Assembly: GCA_017535725.1 (NCBI GenBank)
Contig: JAFXTO010000005.1
Coordinates: forward strand, 62,001-126,000
DNA length: 64,000 nucleotides
Direction: 5' to 3'
DNA from: Bacteroidaceae bacterium
GTDB lineage: Bacteria > Bacteroidota > Bacteroidia > Bacteroidales > Bacteroidaceae
Positions within the stretch are counted from its first letter, which is position 1. Each line of letters starts with the position of its first letter. A program made the translations under genes and the position numbers. Below, in pieces: positions 24,930 through 33,257 of this stretch. The notes under the pieces are model-generated. The model did not search any database. It had not been told where the DNA came from and saw only the letters and a program-made list of their open reading frames with translations.

Positions 24930-25949
24930 ATGGACAAAACACGAATACTATTCATAGCAAACCCCATTGCGGGAACGCACGACAAGCGTTCCATCATCGA
25001 ATCGCTGCCCCATTATCTCCCACGTGAACGATTCGAATGGGAGGTGGCTTGGACAGAGCACCGAGGCCACGCGGCCGAGATTGCCCTGCAAGCAGCCGAG
25101 GACGCCTTCGATGTCTGTGCCGCTATCGGAGGCGATGGAACCGTCAACGAGGTCGCTCGTTCGCTCTGTCACACACAGACGGCACTCGCCATCATACCCA
25201 TGGGTAGTGGAAATGGACTTGCACGTCACATACAGATTCCCATGAATCCGGACAAGGCCCTGGAAGTGCTCGCACGATGTGACATCAAGGCTCTGGACTA
25301 CGGCATCATCAACGACATACCTTTCTTCTGCACTTGCGGCATGGGATTCGATGCCTTCATCAGCGAGAAATTCGCCACCAGCGGAAAGCGAGGACTGATC
25401 ACTTACATCGAGAACACCCTGAAAGGCGGACTCTCCTATGAACCGGAAACTTACGAACTCGAACTTGACGGACAGAAAGAACACTACAAAGCCTTCCTCA
25501 TCGCATGCGGCAATGCCTCGCAGTACGGCAACAACTTCTATATCACCCCTCAGGCATCCATGTCCGATGGCCTGCTCGACGTGACCATCATAGAGCCTTT
25601 CAACGTCATCAAGGCTCCGCAAATCGTCATGCAGATGCTGAACAAGACGCTGGACACGAACTCCCACATTCGCACCTTCCAATGCCGTTCACTCCACGTC
25701 CACCGCTCACTACCGGGTGTTATCCACTTCGATGGCGAGCCTGCCGAAGCCGGAACCGACATCGAGATTCGCCTTGTGCCCAAGGGTTTGCAGGTGGTGG
25801 TCAACGAATCTGCTGAAAAGAAGCCGCAAGCCCCCATGCTCCATATCTTTCAGGATCTCTACGACCAAATCACCAGCGACATCAAATCCCAGCAGCGTAA
25901 GCTCCTGGCCATCAACAAAGACCTTCTCGACCGCATCCTCCAGAGATAG
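24930..25949 (+). CDS. Diacylglycerol / sphingoid-base kinase family protein
   Basis: A 339-residue lipid kinase of the DAGK catalytic family (YegS/LcbK-like). The start was set at MDKTRILFIANPIAG (24930); a longer frame from 24834 includes the promoter. Motifs: FIANPIAGTHDKR at the N-terminus, nucleotide-binding GGDGTVNEVARSL near residue 65, and PMGSGNGLARHI near 90. The C-terminal beta-sandwich includes VIHFDGEPAE. Diverging from spt, it may phosphorylate sphingoid bases or diacylglycerol; the neighbour makes the former attractive but this is inference. Confidence 0.9.
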   Translation: MDKTRILFIANPIAGTHDKRSIIESLPHYLPRERFEWEVAWTEHRGHAAEIALQAAEDAFDVCAAIGGDGTVNEVARSLCHTQTALAIIPMGSGNGLARHIQIPMNPDKALEVLARCDIKALDYGIINDIPFFCTCGMGFDAFISEKFATSGKRGLITYIENTLKGGLSYEPETYELELDGQKEHYKAFLIACGNASQYGNNFYITPQASMSDGLLDVTIIEPFNVIKAPQIVMQMLNKTLDTNSHIRTFQCRSLHVHRSLPGVIHFDGEPAEAGTDIEIRLVPKGLQVVVNESAEKKPQAPMLHIFQDLYDQITSDIKSQQRKLLAINKDLLDRILQR

Positions 25950-26014
25950 CTCTACACCCCATCCCCTGTGTTCCCATCAATCCGTTCGATGGGGCATCCT
26001 TTCCCTCCTCCTCC

Positions 26015-28192
26015 ATGACAACAACCCAGCCTCAGCTCACCGACTTCCTCCCTACCACCCGCCGCGAAATGCAACTGCGCGGATGGGAGCAAGCAGATGT
26101 CATCTTGCTGAGTGCCGATGCCTATGTAGACCACCCATCGTTTGGTGCTGCGGTCATCGGACGGCTGCTGGAAGCTGAGGGATTACGCGTGGCCATCATC
26201 CCCCAGCCCGACTGGCACGGTGACTTCCGCGACTTCAAGAAATTAGGACGTCCGCGGCTATGGTTTGGAGTGGCACCCGGCTGCATGGATTCGATGGTCA
26301 ACAAGTACACTGCAGCCCGACGGCTCAGAAGCGAGGATGCCTACAGCCCTGACGGACGCCACGACCTGCGACCCGAGTACCCCACCATCGTCTATACCCA
26401 AATCGTCAAGCGCCTCTTCCCCGATGTCCCTGTAGTCCTTGGCGGCATCGAGGCTTCCATGCGTCGTCTGATGCACTATGACTACTGGCAGGAGCGTTTC
26501 CGCCCCAGCATCCTCGTGGACAGCGGTGCCGACTGCATCATCTACGGCATGGGCGAGCAGCCTACGCTGGAACTCACCCACCGCGTCCTCGACCTACTCG
26601 ACAGCAGGCATCCCGACCTCGCCTATGACGACGAAGGCAACGCCCTCCTCACCTCCGCCGCCTTCCGCCAACTGATAGCCGGCAATGTATCCACTTCCTC
26701 TCTCTCTTCTTCCTCATCGTCATCTTTCTCGTCCTCTTCCTCATCTTCCTCGCCCTCATCTTCCTTTTCCTCATCTTCCTCTCACCCTTCGTTGGTGCCC
26801 GGCGGTTTTCCCGCCGGTCCCTTCTCCCCCATCCCTCAAACCGTCACCCTCCACTCCTCCGCCGCCTCTATTCCCGGCGGCATCCGTCCTGATGACATCG
26901 TTCTCCACTCTTTCGAGGAATGCCTTCTTAACCTTCGCCTCCATGCCGAAGATTTTCACCTCATCGAAGAACAGAGCAACCGCTACGAGGCACAACGTCT
27001 CATCCAGCAGACAGGCAGCCAGTGGGTAGTCGTCAATCCACCCTACCCTCCAATAACCACCGAGGAGATAGACCACAGCTTCGACCTTCCTTACACGCGC
27101 TTGCCTCATCCCAAATACAAGGACAAACGCATCCCCGCCTACGAGATGATTCGCTTTTCGGTGAACATGCACCGCGGTTGCTTCGGCGGCTGTGCCTTCT
27201 GCACCATCTCTGCACATCAGGGCAAGTTCGTCGTCTGTCGGAGCAAGAAAAGCATCCTCCGGGAAGTGGAGGCCATCACCCACCTGCCCGACTTCCGAGG
27301 CTACCTATCCGACCTCGGAGGACCTTCAGCCAATATGTATGGGATGAAGGGTCGCAACCAGAAAGCCTGTCGCAAGTGCCATCGCCCCTCATGCATCCAC
27401 CCAGAGGTATGCCCCAACCTCTGTGGCGACCACCGTCCGTTGCTTGACATCTATCATGCTGTAGCTCAGGTTCCAGGTATCAAACGTGCCTTCATCGGAA
27501 GCGGTGTCCGCTATGATCTTCTGCTGCATGATTGGAAAGACGAGGCTCTCAACAAAGCCGCCGCCGACTACACCCGCGAACTCATTCTTCATCACGTCAG
27601 CGGTCGCCTGAAAGTTGCTCCAGAGCACACCTCCGACACCGTGCTTTCACTGATGCGGAAGCCCTCCTTCCGTCTCTTCCATGCTTTCAAGCGTCGCTTC
27701 GATGACATCAACCGCCAAGCAGGTCTGCGCCAGCAAATCATCCCCTACTTCATCAGTTCACATCCGGGTTGTCGCGAGGAAGATATGGTACAGTTAGCTA
27801 TCGAGACACGTCGGCTTGACTTCCAGTTGGAACAGGTGCAGGACTTCACGCCCACCCCGATGACCACAGCCACTACGATGTGGGCCACCGGCTATGACCC
27901 CGACACCCTTCAACCCGTCTTCTGTGCCCGCACGCCCGCCGAGAAGCAGACTCAGCGCATGTTCTTCTTCTGGTACCGTCCCGAAGAACGTCGGCGCATC
28001 GAACAAGAACTACGCCGCATAGGCCGCCCAGACCTGCTCAAACAGCTTTTTGACAATGAGACTTATAAGGCCCATGACCCACATAAGGCCCATGAGACCC
28101 ATAAGACCCATAAGACCCACAAAACCCATGATTCCCATGAGTCCTATTCTTCCCTAAAAAACAAAAACCATAAACCCCATAAGAAAAAATGA
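26015..28192 (+). CDS. ygiQ: YgiQ-family radical SAM protein with Ser-rich insert and His/Lys repeat tail
   Basis: A 725-residue UPF0313-type radical SAM protein of unknown reaction. The N-terminal domain (FLPTTRREMQLRGWEQADVI) is followed by the cluster motif CFGGCAFC in HRGCFGGCAFCTISAHQGK, with a later Cys-rich site CRKCHRPSCIHPEVCPNLCG. Two lineage oddities are visible. Near residue 228 a run of about 35 mostly Ser residues ends SLVPGGFPAG, coded by a pyrimidine tract and a 21-nt hairpin. The last 40 residues are (THK)-type repeats from a 9-bp microsatellite. Neither looks needed for the fold. The stop overlaps the start of the next gene by 4 bases. Confidence 0.93.
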   Translation: MTTTQPQLTDFLPTTRREMQLRGWEQADVILLSADAYVDHPSFGAAVIGRLLEAEGLRVAIIPQPDWHGDFRDFKKLGRPRLWFGVAPGCMDSMVNKYTAARRLRSEDAYSPDGRHDLRPEYPTIVYTQIVKRLFPDVPVVLGGIEASMRRLMHYDYWQERFRPSILVDSGADCIIYGMGEQPTLELTHRVLDLLDSRHPDLAYDDEGNALLTSAAFRQLIAGNVSTSSLSSSSSSSFSSSSSSSSPSSSFSSSSSHPSLVPGGFPAGPFSPIPQTVTLHSSAASIPGGIRPDDIVLHSFEECLLNLRLHAEDFHLIEEQSNRYEAQRLIQQTGSQWVVVNPPYPPITTEEIDHSFDLPYTRLPHPKYKDKRIPAYEMIRFSVNMHRGCFGGCAFCTISAHQGKFVVCRSKKSILREVEAITHLPDFRGYLSDLGGPSANMYGMKGRNQKACRKCHRPSCIHPEVCPNLCGDHRPLLDIYHAVAQVPGIKRAFIGSGVRYDLLLHDWKDEALNKAAADYTRELILHHVSGRLKVAPEHTSDTVLSLMRKPSFRLFHAFKRRFDDINRQAGLRQQIIPYFISSHPGCREEDMVQLAIETRRLDFQLEQVQDFTPTPMTTATTMWATGYDPDTLQPVFCARTPAEKQTQRMFFFWYRPEERRRIEQELRRIGRPDLLKQLFDNETYKAHDPHKAHETHKTHKTHKTHDSHESYSSLKNKNHKPHKKK
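26798..26818 (+). repeat. 21-nt in-frame hairpin inside the ygiQ-like gene
   Basis: CCCGGCGG and CCGCCGGT pair at seven of eight positions around loop TTTTC; read PGGFPAG. Preceded by GTTGGTG and a long TCTTCCTC-type tract, as in rimO. Confidence 0.75.
28060..28145 (+). repeat. 9-bp coding repeat at the end of the ygiQ-like gene
   Basis: Units of CCCATAAGA and near variants in tandem, translated as THK repeats. Related units fill the spacer before queC (51301-51400). Confidence 0.8.
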
Positions 28193-28620
28193 AACAAATC
28201 CTCATCCTCGTGGTGGCCTTCACCTTGCTGGCCACCCCTAGCAGTGTCCTTGCCAAGAGTAAATTGGAAAAGCGTTATGAGTACACACTCCGCAACCTGA
28301 AGTTAGACAAACAGACAGAGGCCAAGTTTGCCCCTATCCTGAAAGCCTATCTCACCGAAAAGAAAGCCTGCAATGATCCGTATGACGACCTCAAGGACAA
28401 ATACAAAGCTGCCGAAAAGGCAGGAACCATCACCGACGGCCAAGCCAAACAGCTGCTCGACGCCAAGTTCGAGGCCGAGACAAAGGAACTTGCAGTCAAG
28501 AAGAAATACTACGCCGAGTTCGCAAAAATCCTGAAGATGAAGAAAGTCTGGTATGCCTTCGACCTCTCCAACGACAAGATGAGCAAGATTGAAGGACGCG
28601 ACAAAGACAATGACGACTAA
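28189..28620 (+). CDS. Small secreted protein of unknown function
   Basis: A 143-residue protein with a signal peptide (MKQILILVVAFTLLATPSSVLA). A highly charged helical region rich in Lys, Asp and Glu follows (KLEKRYEYTLRNLKLDKQTE, LLDAKFEAETKELAVKKKYY). The mature part resembles small periplasmic helical proteins such as Spy/CpxP-like chaperones, seen also at 56050, but no motif proves this. The ATG overlaps the TGA of the ygiQ-like gene, so the two are coupled. It ends 14 bases before the dipeptidase gene. Confidence 0.8.
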   Translation: MKQILILVVAFTLLATPSSVLAKSKLEKRYEYTLRNLKLDKQTEAKFAPILKAYLTEKKACNDPYDDLKDKYKAAEKAGTITDGQAKQLLDAKFEAETKELAVKKKYYAEFAKILKMKKVWYAFDLSNDKMSKIEGRDKDNDD

Positions 28621-28634
28621 GCAAGTACCTACTT

Positions 28635-30263
28635 ATGAAAAGATTATTTATTAGCTGCCTGTTTACCATCGTCTGTGGGATAGTAGGTTACGCCTGTACA
28701 AACCTCATCGTAGGCAAGAAAGCCTCTGCCGATGGCTCCGTCATGATAACCTACAGCGCCGACGACTACGGCTCCTACGGCTACCTCCACTTTTACCCAG
28801 CCGCCGACCACCAACCAGGCGAGACCCGATCCCTCTACGACTACGAGACAAACAACTACCTCGGCGAAATACCAGAAGTAGCCCACACTTATAACGTTAT
28901 CGGACAAATCAACGAGCACCAACTCAGCATCATGGAAACGACCTTTGGTGGTCGTGAGGAGTTGACAGACACGACAGGCTTGCTTGACTACGGTTCGTTG
29001 ATGTACGTCACCCTCCAACGTGCCCGTACCGCCCGCGAAGCCATCGATGTGTGGGCCAAGTTAGTGGAGGAATACGGATACCGCTCTGAGGGAGAAAGCA
29101 TTACCATCGCCGACCCTAATGAGGTGTGGGTATTGGAGATGATAGGAAAAGGGCCTGGCCGCAAAGGTGCTGTATGGGTGGCTCGCCGTCTGCCCGACGA
29201 CTGCATCACGGGTCACGCCAACCAAGCCCGCATCACCCGTTTCCCCCTCAAGGATCCCGCCAACTGCGTTTACTCCAAGGACGTCATCAGCTTCGCCCGA
29301 GAGAAAGGATACTTTACTGGTAAGGATGCCGACTTCTCGTTCCGCGATGCATACGCCCCCAATGATTTCAGCGGCCGTCGCATCTGCGAAGCCCGCGTCT
29401 GGACGTTCTTCAACCGTTTTTGCGTCGGAATGGACAAATACTTGCCTTACGCATTAGGAATAGAAGAGAACACCGAGGAAATGCCCTGGTGCATGAAGCC
29501 CGACACCCTCGTCAGCCTCAACGCCCTCAAGCAAGCCATGCGCGACCACTTCGAAGGTACTCCTATGGACATGACATCCGATATCGGAGCCGGCCCTTAT
29601 GAGGCACCCTACCGCCCCACTCCACTCACCTTCGAGGTTGATGGCAAGAAGTATTTCAATGAGCGTCCCATCAGCACCCAGCAGACCGCCGTCACCTACC
29701 TCGCCCAACTGCGTTCCTGGCTTCCCAACCACGTCGGTGGCGTCCTTTGGTGTGGTTTCGACGATGCCAATATGGTAGCCTACGCCCCCGTCTACTGCTG
29801 CTCCACCATCTGCCCTGAGCCCTACGCCGAGAAGACAGCAGATCCCTTCACCTTCTCATTGAAAAGTGCCTACTGGCTCGCCAACGCCCTCTCAAACTTC
29901 GTCTATCCGCGCTACTGCCAGCTCTTCCCCGAGCTGCGCGATGCCCGCAACCGCCTCGACACAGACTTCGAGACCTTGCAACAGCGTACGGAAGCCGAAG
30001 CACAGACCATGTCGCAGCGTGAAGCCGTGAGCTATCTGACGGATTACACCTCCCGTGCCTCTGGGCTGATGATGGACCGCTGGCGTCAACTATTCGAGCG
30101 CATCATCGTGAAGTACAACGACATGGCCATCAAGCCCGAAGAGAACGGAGAATACAAGAAGACAGCAGGTGGCGATCACGTGCCTCTCATCCGTACTGGT
30201 TACCCCGAACGCTACCGCCGTCTCATCATCGAGCAGACGGGAGACCGCTATCTCAAGCCGTAA
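28635..30263 (+). CDS. C69-family dipeptidase
   Basis: A 542-residue peptidase of family C69 (U34), an N-terminal nucleophile hydrolase. Residues 1-20 form a signal-like segment (MKRLFISCLFTIVCGIVGYA). Cys21 in ACTNLIVGKKASADGS is the expected catalytic nucleophile after processing. The remainder carries the family blocks SITIADPNEVWVLEMIGKG and FSFRDAYAPNDFSGRR. It likely acts in the periplasm on dipeptides. A terminator shared with the convergent DUF2264 gene follows. Confidence 0.93.
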   Translation: MKRLFISCLFTIVCGIVGYACTNLIVGKKASADGSVMITYSADDYGSYGYLHFYPAADHQPGETRSLYDYETNNYLGEIPEVAHTYNVIGQINEHQLSIMETTFGGREELTDTTGLLDYGSLMYVTLQRARTAREAIDVWAKLVEEYGYRSEGESITIADPNEVWVLEMIGKGPGRKGAVWVARRLPDDCITGHANQARITRFPLKDPANCVYSKDVISFAREKGYFTGKDADFSFRDAYAPNDFSGRRICEARVWTFFNRFCVGMDKYLPYALGIEENTEEMPWCMKPDTLVSLNALKQAMRDHFEGTPMDMTSDIGAGPYEAPYRPTPLTFEVDGKKYFNERPISTQQTAVTYLAQLRSWLPNHVGGVLWCGFDDANMVAYAPVYCCSTICPEPYAEKTADPFTFSLKSAYWLANALSNFVYPRYCQLFPELRDARNRLDTDFETLQQRTEAEAQTMSQREAVSYLTDYTSRASGLMMDRWRQLFERIIVKYNDMAIKPEENGEYKKTAGGDHVPLIRTGYPERYRRLIIEQTGDRYLKP

Positions 30264-30304
30264 AGACTTCTTCTCCAACACTCTTAGGCCATTCGGGCGA
30301 ATCA

Positions 30305-30343
30305 CGAAAAAAGAGGAGCACATTGCGTGTTCCTCCTTTTTCG
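30305..30343. terminator. Bidirectional terminator between C69 and DUF2264 genes
   Basis: Stem GAGGAGCAC (30313-30321) and GTGTTCCTC (30327-30335) with one mismatch, loop ATTGC, flanked by A- and T-rich tracts suited to both strands. Confidence 0.85.
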
Positions 30344-30364
30344 TTTTATATCAGATATAGAAAT

Positions 30365-31690
30365 TTATTCCCAGTAGAGCATTTCGCGGTTGATGTCCCA
30401 CTTGTGGTCTTTCGGGAAGTCGTCACCTTCCCACGCCTTCTTCGACGTCCACTTCTCGGGAGCGTCTGTCCAGAAAGGATCGTCGGCAGGCAGGCCTAGT
30501 GGCATGAAGGCGAGGCTGGTCATGTAGAGCGAACCGTTGTTGGTGTACCAATCGGCCACGTTCGGGTGTGAGCCTACGAAACCGATGGTCAGGTAGCCGT
30601 CCTCGGTGAAGTTCGTCTTACCCTTGCCCTCGAACATGCGTTTCATCACAGCGGTAATACCGGCGCGGACCTGTCCGTTGTGCAGTTCTTCAGGCAGTTG
30701 CTTCATCCATGCCAACTGAGCCAGTGGCTGAAGCACGGCCAAACGATAGGGAATGGAACGGCCAACAACCGGGAACGTTCCTTCGGGCGAGATGAATCGC
30801 TCGAGGATAACGCTGTACTTCTGCATACGCTTCGTCACCACTTCCAGACGGTTCTTGGCACCGTTGCGCTTGTCGCCCTTCGAACGGATGAGATAAGTGT
30901 TATTGGGCTGCTTGGCTGCTACCATCTGCAAGCACTCGGTATACATTGGTTGGATGACATAGGCGTTGTAGTAGTCGAAAGCGAAGCTGGGACCATCACT
31001 GTACAGGCCGTCGCCAATATACCATTCCTCGGCTTTCGACATCGCCATCTTGATGCGGAAGGCGTCAGGACCTCCGTTAACATACATCAGGAAAGCCTCT
31101 TCCATACCCACGAACAGCAACCAGTTGGTGTAAGGCGGGTCGTAGCGGCGTAGGCCTTGCAGTTCCTTGATATACCGTTGTTTGGTGAGGTCATCAAGGG
31201 GTTCCCAGAGGGCACTGTAGCCGCGGAACAGACTCTCAACGACGTATGCAGCATCCACCAAAGTCTGTCCACCACTCGTCCATCCAAGATAGTCAGGGCT
31301 TTCGGGGTCCACGGCATTCTTGTATGCCTGCAGAGCCCATTCGCGTAGTTGCTTGCGTTTCTGCCCTTCGGGTGTATCGTCATCAGGCAAGGTCAGCCAC
31401 GGAGCGATGCCGGCCATAAGTCGTCCGAAGCACTCCATGTAGGCGACCTTCTTGTCGCGGTTGTCCCAGGTAGGCGAGAGTTCCAGCTTCATATTCTTTT
31501 GGAGCGTGCCGTTGGCCATATTCTCTAATACGGGAGCAGCCATCGTGTAAGCCAGTTCTACCCAATAAGCACGGTCACTCTGACCGTCACCCAGCGGGTT
31601 CTCCGCCGCCTGAACCTTCTTCTTACTGGCAGCCATAACGACTCCGGCAGAGAGGAAAAGTACACCTATTATATATAATACACGTCTCAT
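30365..31690 (-). CDS. DUF2264 domain secreted protein
   Basis: A 441-residue protein with a signal peptide (MRRVLYIIGVLFLSAGVVMA). The DUF2264 signature regions are present: RAYWVELAYTMAAPVLENMANG (key part WVELAYTMAAPVLENMANG), GPSFAFDYYNAYVIQPMY and NRLEVVTKRMQKYSVILERF. The fold is expected to be an alpha/alpha barrel like those of unsaturated glycan hydrolases and lyases, so a polysaccharide-related role in the periplasm is likely. Next upstream on the same strand is a DUF1573 gene, 21 bases away, possibly co-transcribed. Confidence 0.9.
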   Translation of the reverse strand: MRRVLYIIGVLFLSAGVVMAASKKKVQAAENPLGDGQSDRAYWVELAYTMAAPVLENMANGTLQKNMKLELSPTWDNRDKKVAYMECFGRLMAGIAPWLTLPDDDTPEGQKRKQLREWALQAYKNAVDPESPDYLGWTSGGQTLVDAAYVVESLFRGYSALWEPLDDLTKQRYIKELQGLRRYDPPYTNWLLFVGMEEAFLMYVNGGPDAFRIKMAMSKAEEWYIGDGLYSDGPSFAFDYYNAYVIQPMYTECLQMVAAKQPNNTYLIRSKGDKRNGAKNRLEVVTKRMQKYSVILERFISPEGTFPVVGRSIPYRLAVLQPLAQLAWMKQLPEELHNGQVRAGITAVMKRMFEGKGKTNFTEDGYLTIGFVGSHPNVADWYTNNGSLYMTSLAFMPLGLPADDPFWTDAPEKWTSKKAWEGDDFPKDHKWDINREMLYWE

Positions 31691-31711
31691 GATTTAGGAT
31701 TTTTACAATGA

Positions 31712-32161
31712 TTACTTCTGCTCCTCATCGGGAGTCATGTTTCCTTTGATATAGAGGTTTACGGCCTTGTTCTCCTTTGCATTCGAGCGCACGGTGACAA
31801 CCTTGCGGAATTGACCGGGGAACTTTCCTTTACCGTTGTAGGTCACCTTGATGGCACCACGCTCGCCGGGCTTGATGGGTGTCTTCGTATAGTCAGGTAC
31901 CGTGCAACCACAGCTGGAGATAGCCTGATGAATGACCAGCGGGGCTGTGCCCACATTCGTGAAAGCAAATTCGCAGGAAACGACGGCCTCGCTCTCGCTG
32001 AACGATCCGAAATCATACGTCAATGTGTCGAACTTGATTTCTGCAACCTTTTCGTCGTTCTGTTCCTGAGCGACGTTGACGGTAGTCTTCTGAGGTTCCT
32101 GAGCCTGCAAGCTCCATACGGAGGCAGCCAACAGAAGGGAATAAAAGAGCATCTTTTTCAT
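31712..32161 (-). CDS. DUF1573 secreted protein
   Basis: A 149-residue protein with signal peptide MKKMLFYSLLLAASVWSLQA. The start was set at 32161 because it gives this signal; a longer frame upstream covers a promoter and coding sequence of the opposite gene. The DUF1573 Ig-like domain contains FDFGSF-like DTLTYDFGSFSESEAV and the conserved SSCGCTVPDYTKTPIKPGE. It is presumably periplasmic or exported. Function is unknown; such domains are abundant in Bacteroidetes. Confidence 0.93.
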   Translation of the reverse strand: MKKMLFYSLLLAASVWSLQAQEPQKTTVNVAQEQNDEKVAEIKFDTLTYDFGSFSESEAVVSCEFAFTNVGTAPLVIHQAISSCGCTVPDYTKTPIKPGERGAIKVTYNGKGKFPGQFRKVVTVRSNAKENKAVNLYIKGNMTPDEEQK

Positions 32162-32228
32162 GTGTTTTGTTATTTTTATGATTCGATATTTCTGTGGTTT
32201 TGAATACGAAAAGCACGCTTTTCGCGTG

Positions 32229-32236
32229 CAAAAGTA
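32229..32236 (-). promoter_or_regulatory. -7 box upstream of the DUF1573 gene
   Basis: Minus strand TACTTTTG, 67 bases before the ATG at 32161; -33 match is weak. Confidence 0.5.
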
Positions 32237-32311
32237 TCTTCTTTTTTGCAAAATGATAGCACAAAGAGATAAAAAAAGCGTTAAAAAGCCTCTTTTGTGG
32301 GTCTTTTTCCT

Positions 32312-32319
32312 TACTTTTG
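32312..32319 (+). promoter_or_regulatory. -7 box directly before the DUF4286 gene
   Basis: TACTTTTG ends only four bases before ATG 32324. If transcription starts about 5-7 bases after the box, the mRNA is leaderless. Confidence 0.55.
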
Positions 32320-32323
32320 CACC

Positions 32324-32635
32324 ATGATTCTCTACAATACCACTTATCAGATGCCCATTACAGACGCACGGAACTTCGTCGTCTGGGTTCATGAAATAAT
32401 GTTCCCGCGCGTACGGGATTTTGGATTCTTGAAGAACGGACGACTGTCGCGTATTCTCTCGCACAAGGAAGAAGACTCCGAGTGCTTCGCCCTCCAGTTT
32501 GAAGTGGAGAGTACAGCACGCCTCCACTACTGGTTCGTCAAACAGGGGAAAGCCCTTGGCGAGGAACTCAATAACACATTTGAGGGACGCGTCCTCGGAT
32601 TCTCCACCATGATGGAAGTAATCACGGAAAGTTAA
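32324..32635 (+). CDS. DUF4286 family protein
   Basis: A 103-residue small protein starting [11 protein letters not shown]. The first ATG of the longer frame lies within the promoter, so 32324 was chosen. It has an alpha/beta ferredoxin-like pattern ([29 protein letters not shown]). DUF4286 proteins are typical of Bacteroidetes and lie before ruvC or near DNA repair genes. The stop codon is one base before the ruvC start, so the two are probably co-transcribed. Confidence 0.88.
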   Translation: MILYNTTYQMPITDARNFVVWVHEIMFPRVRDFGFLKNGRLSRILSHKEEDSECFALQFEVESTARLHYWFVKQGKALGEELNNTFEGRVLGFSTMMEVITES

Positions 32636-32636
32636 T

Positions 32637-33200
32637 ATGGACACCGAACGCATCATATTAGGCATTGACCCAGGAACCACCATCATGGGCTACGGCATCC
32701 TCAAAGTCTGTGGACGGAAGGCAGAGATGGTGACAATGGGTGTCATCGACCTGCGCAAGTTCGCCGACCACTATCTAAAACTCGGACACATCTTCGAGCG
32801 CATCACCAGCATCATTGAAGGCTACCTCCCCGACGAAGTGGCCATCGAGGCTCCTTTCTTCGGCAAGAACGTGCAATCCATGTTGAAACTCGGACGTGCT
32901 CAGGGCGTAGCGATGGCCGCTGCAATCAGTCGCCAAGTCCCCATCAAGGAGTACGCTCCCATGCAAATCAAGATGGCCATCACGGGCAACGGTTCTGCTT
33001 CCAAGGAACAGGTGGCCTACATGTTGCGACAGATGTTGAAGATTCCAGAGGAAACCATGCTTCCCTGGCTCGACGCCACCGACGGCCTCGCTGCCGCCTA
33101 CTGCCATTTCATCGAGAGTTCACGCCCCACCACCAGCGGTGGAGCCAAGTCCTGGAAAGACTTCGTCCGCAAGAACAAAGACAAAGTCCACGGGGTATAA
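32637..33200 (+). CDS. ruvC: Holliday junction endonuclease RuvC
   Basis: A 187-residue resolvase that cuts four-way junctions during recombinational repair. Acidic active-site residues are visible: Asp in [14 protein letters not shown], Glu in [16 protein letters not shown], and the Asp of [12 protein letters not shown]. Lys-rich C-terminal residues (RKNKDKVHG) are common. It follows the DUF4286 gene by one base. Confidence 0.96.
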   Translation: MDTERIILGIDPGTTIMGYGILKVCGRKAEMVTMGVIDLRKFADHYLKLGHIFERITSIIEGYLPDEVAIEAPFFGKNVQSMLKLGRAQGVAMAAAISRQVPIKEYAPMQIKMAITGNGSASKEQVAYMLRQMLKIPEETMLPWLDATDGLAAAYCHFIESSRPTTSGGAKSWKDFVRKNKDKVHGV

Positions 33201-33257
33201 ATTGTCCATTTGCCAGTTTCCATTCGTCAGTTTCCACTTTCCTTTTTCCTTTTTCAA

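Noticed and set aside
25950..26014. Another palindromic element between the lipid kinase and ygiQ-like genes
   Set aside because: CCCATC and GATGGGG can pair, but neither the AGACYC end nor the GTTCGGTATC end is present.
31712..32686. 324-residue form of the DUF1573 protein
   Set aside because: The extra 175 residues are antisense to DUF4286 and cross a promoter; the signal peptide at 32161 marks the start.
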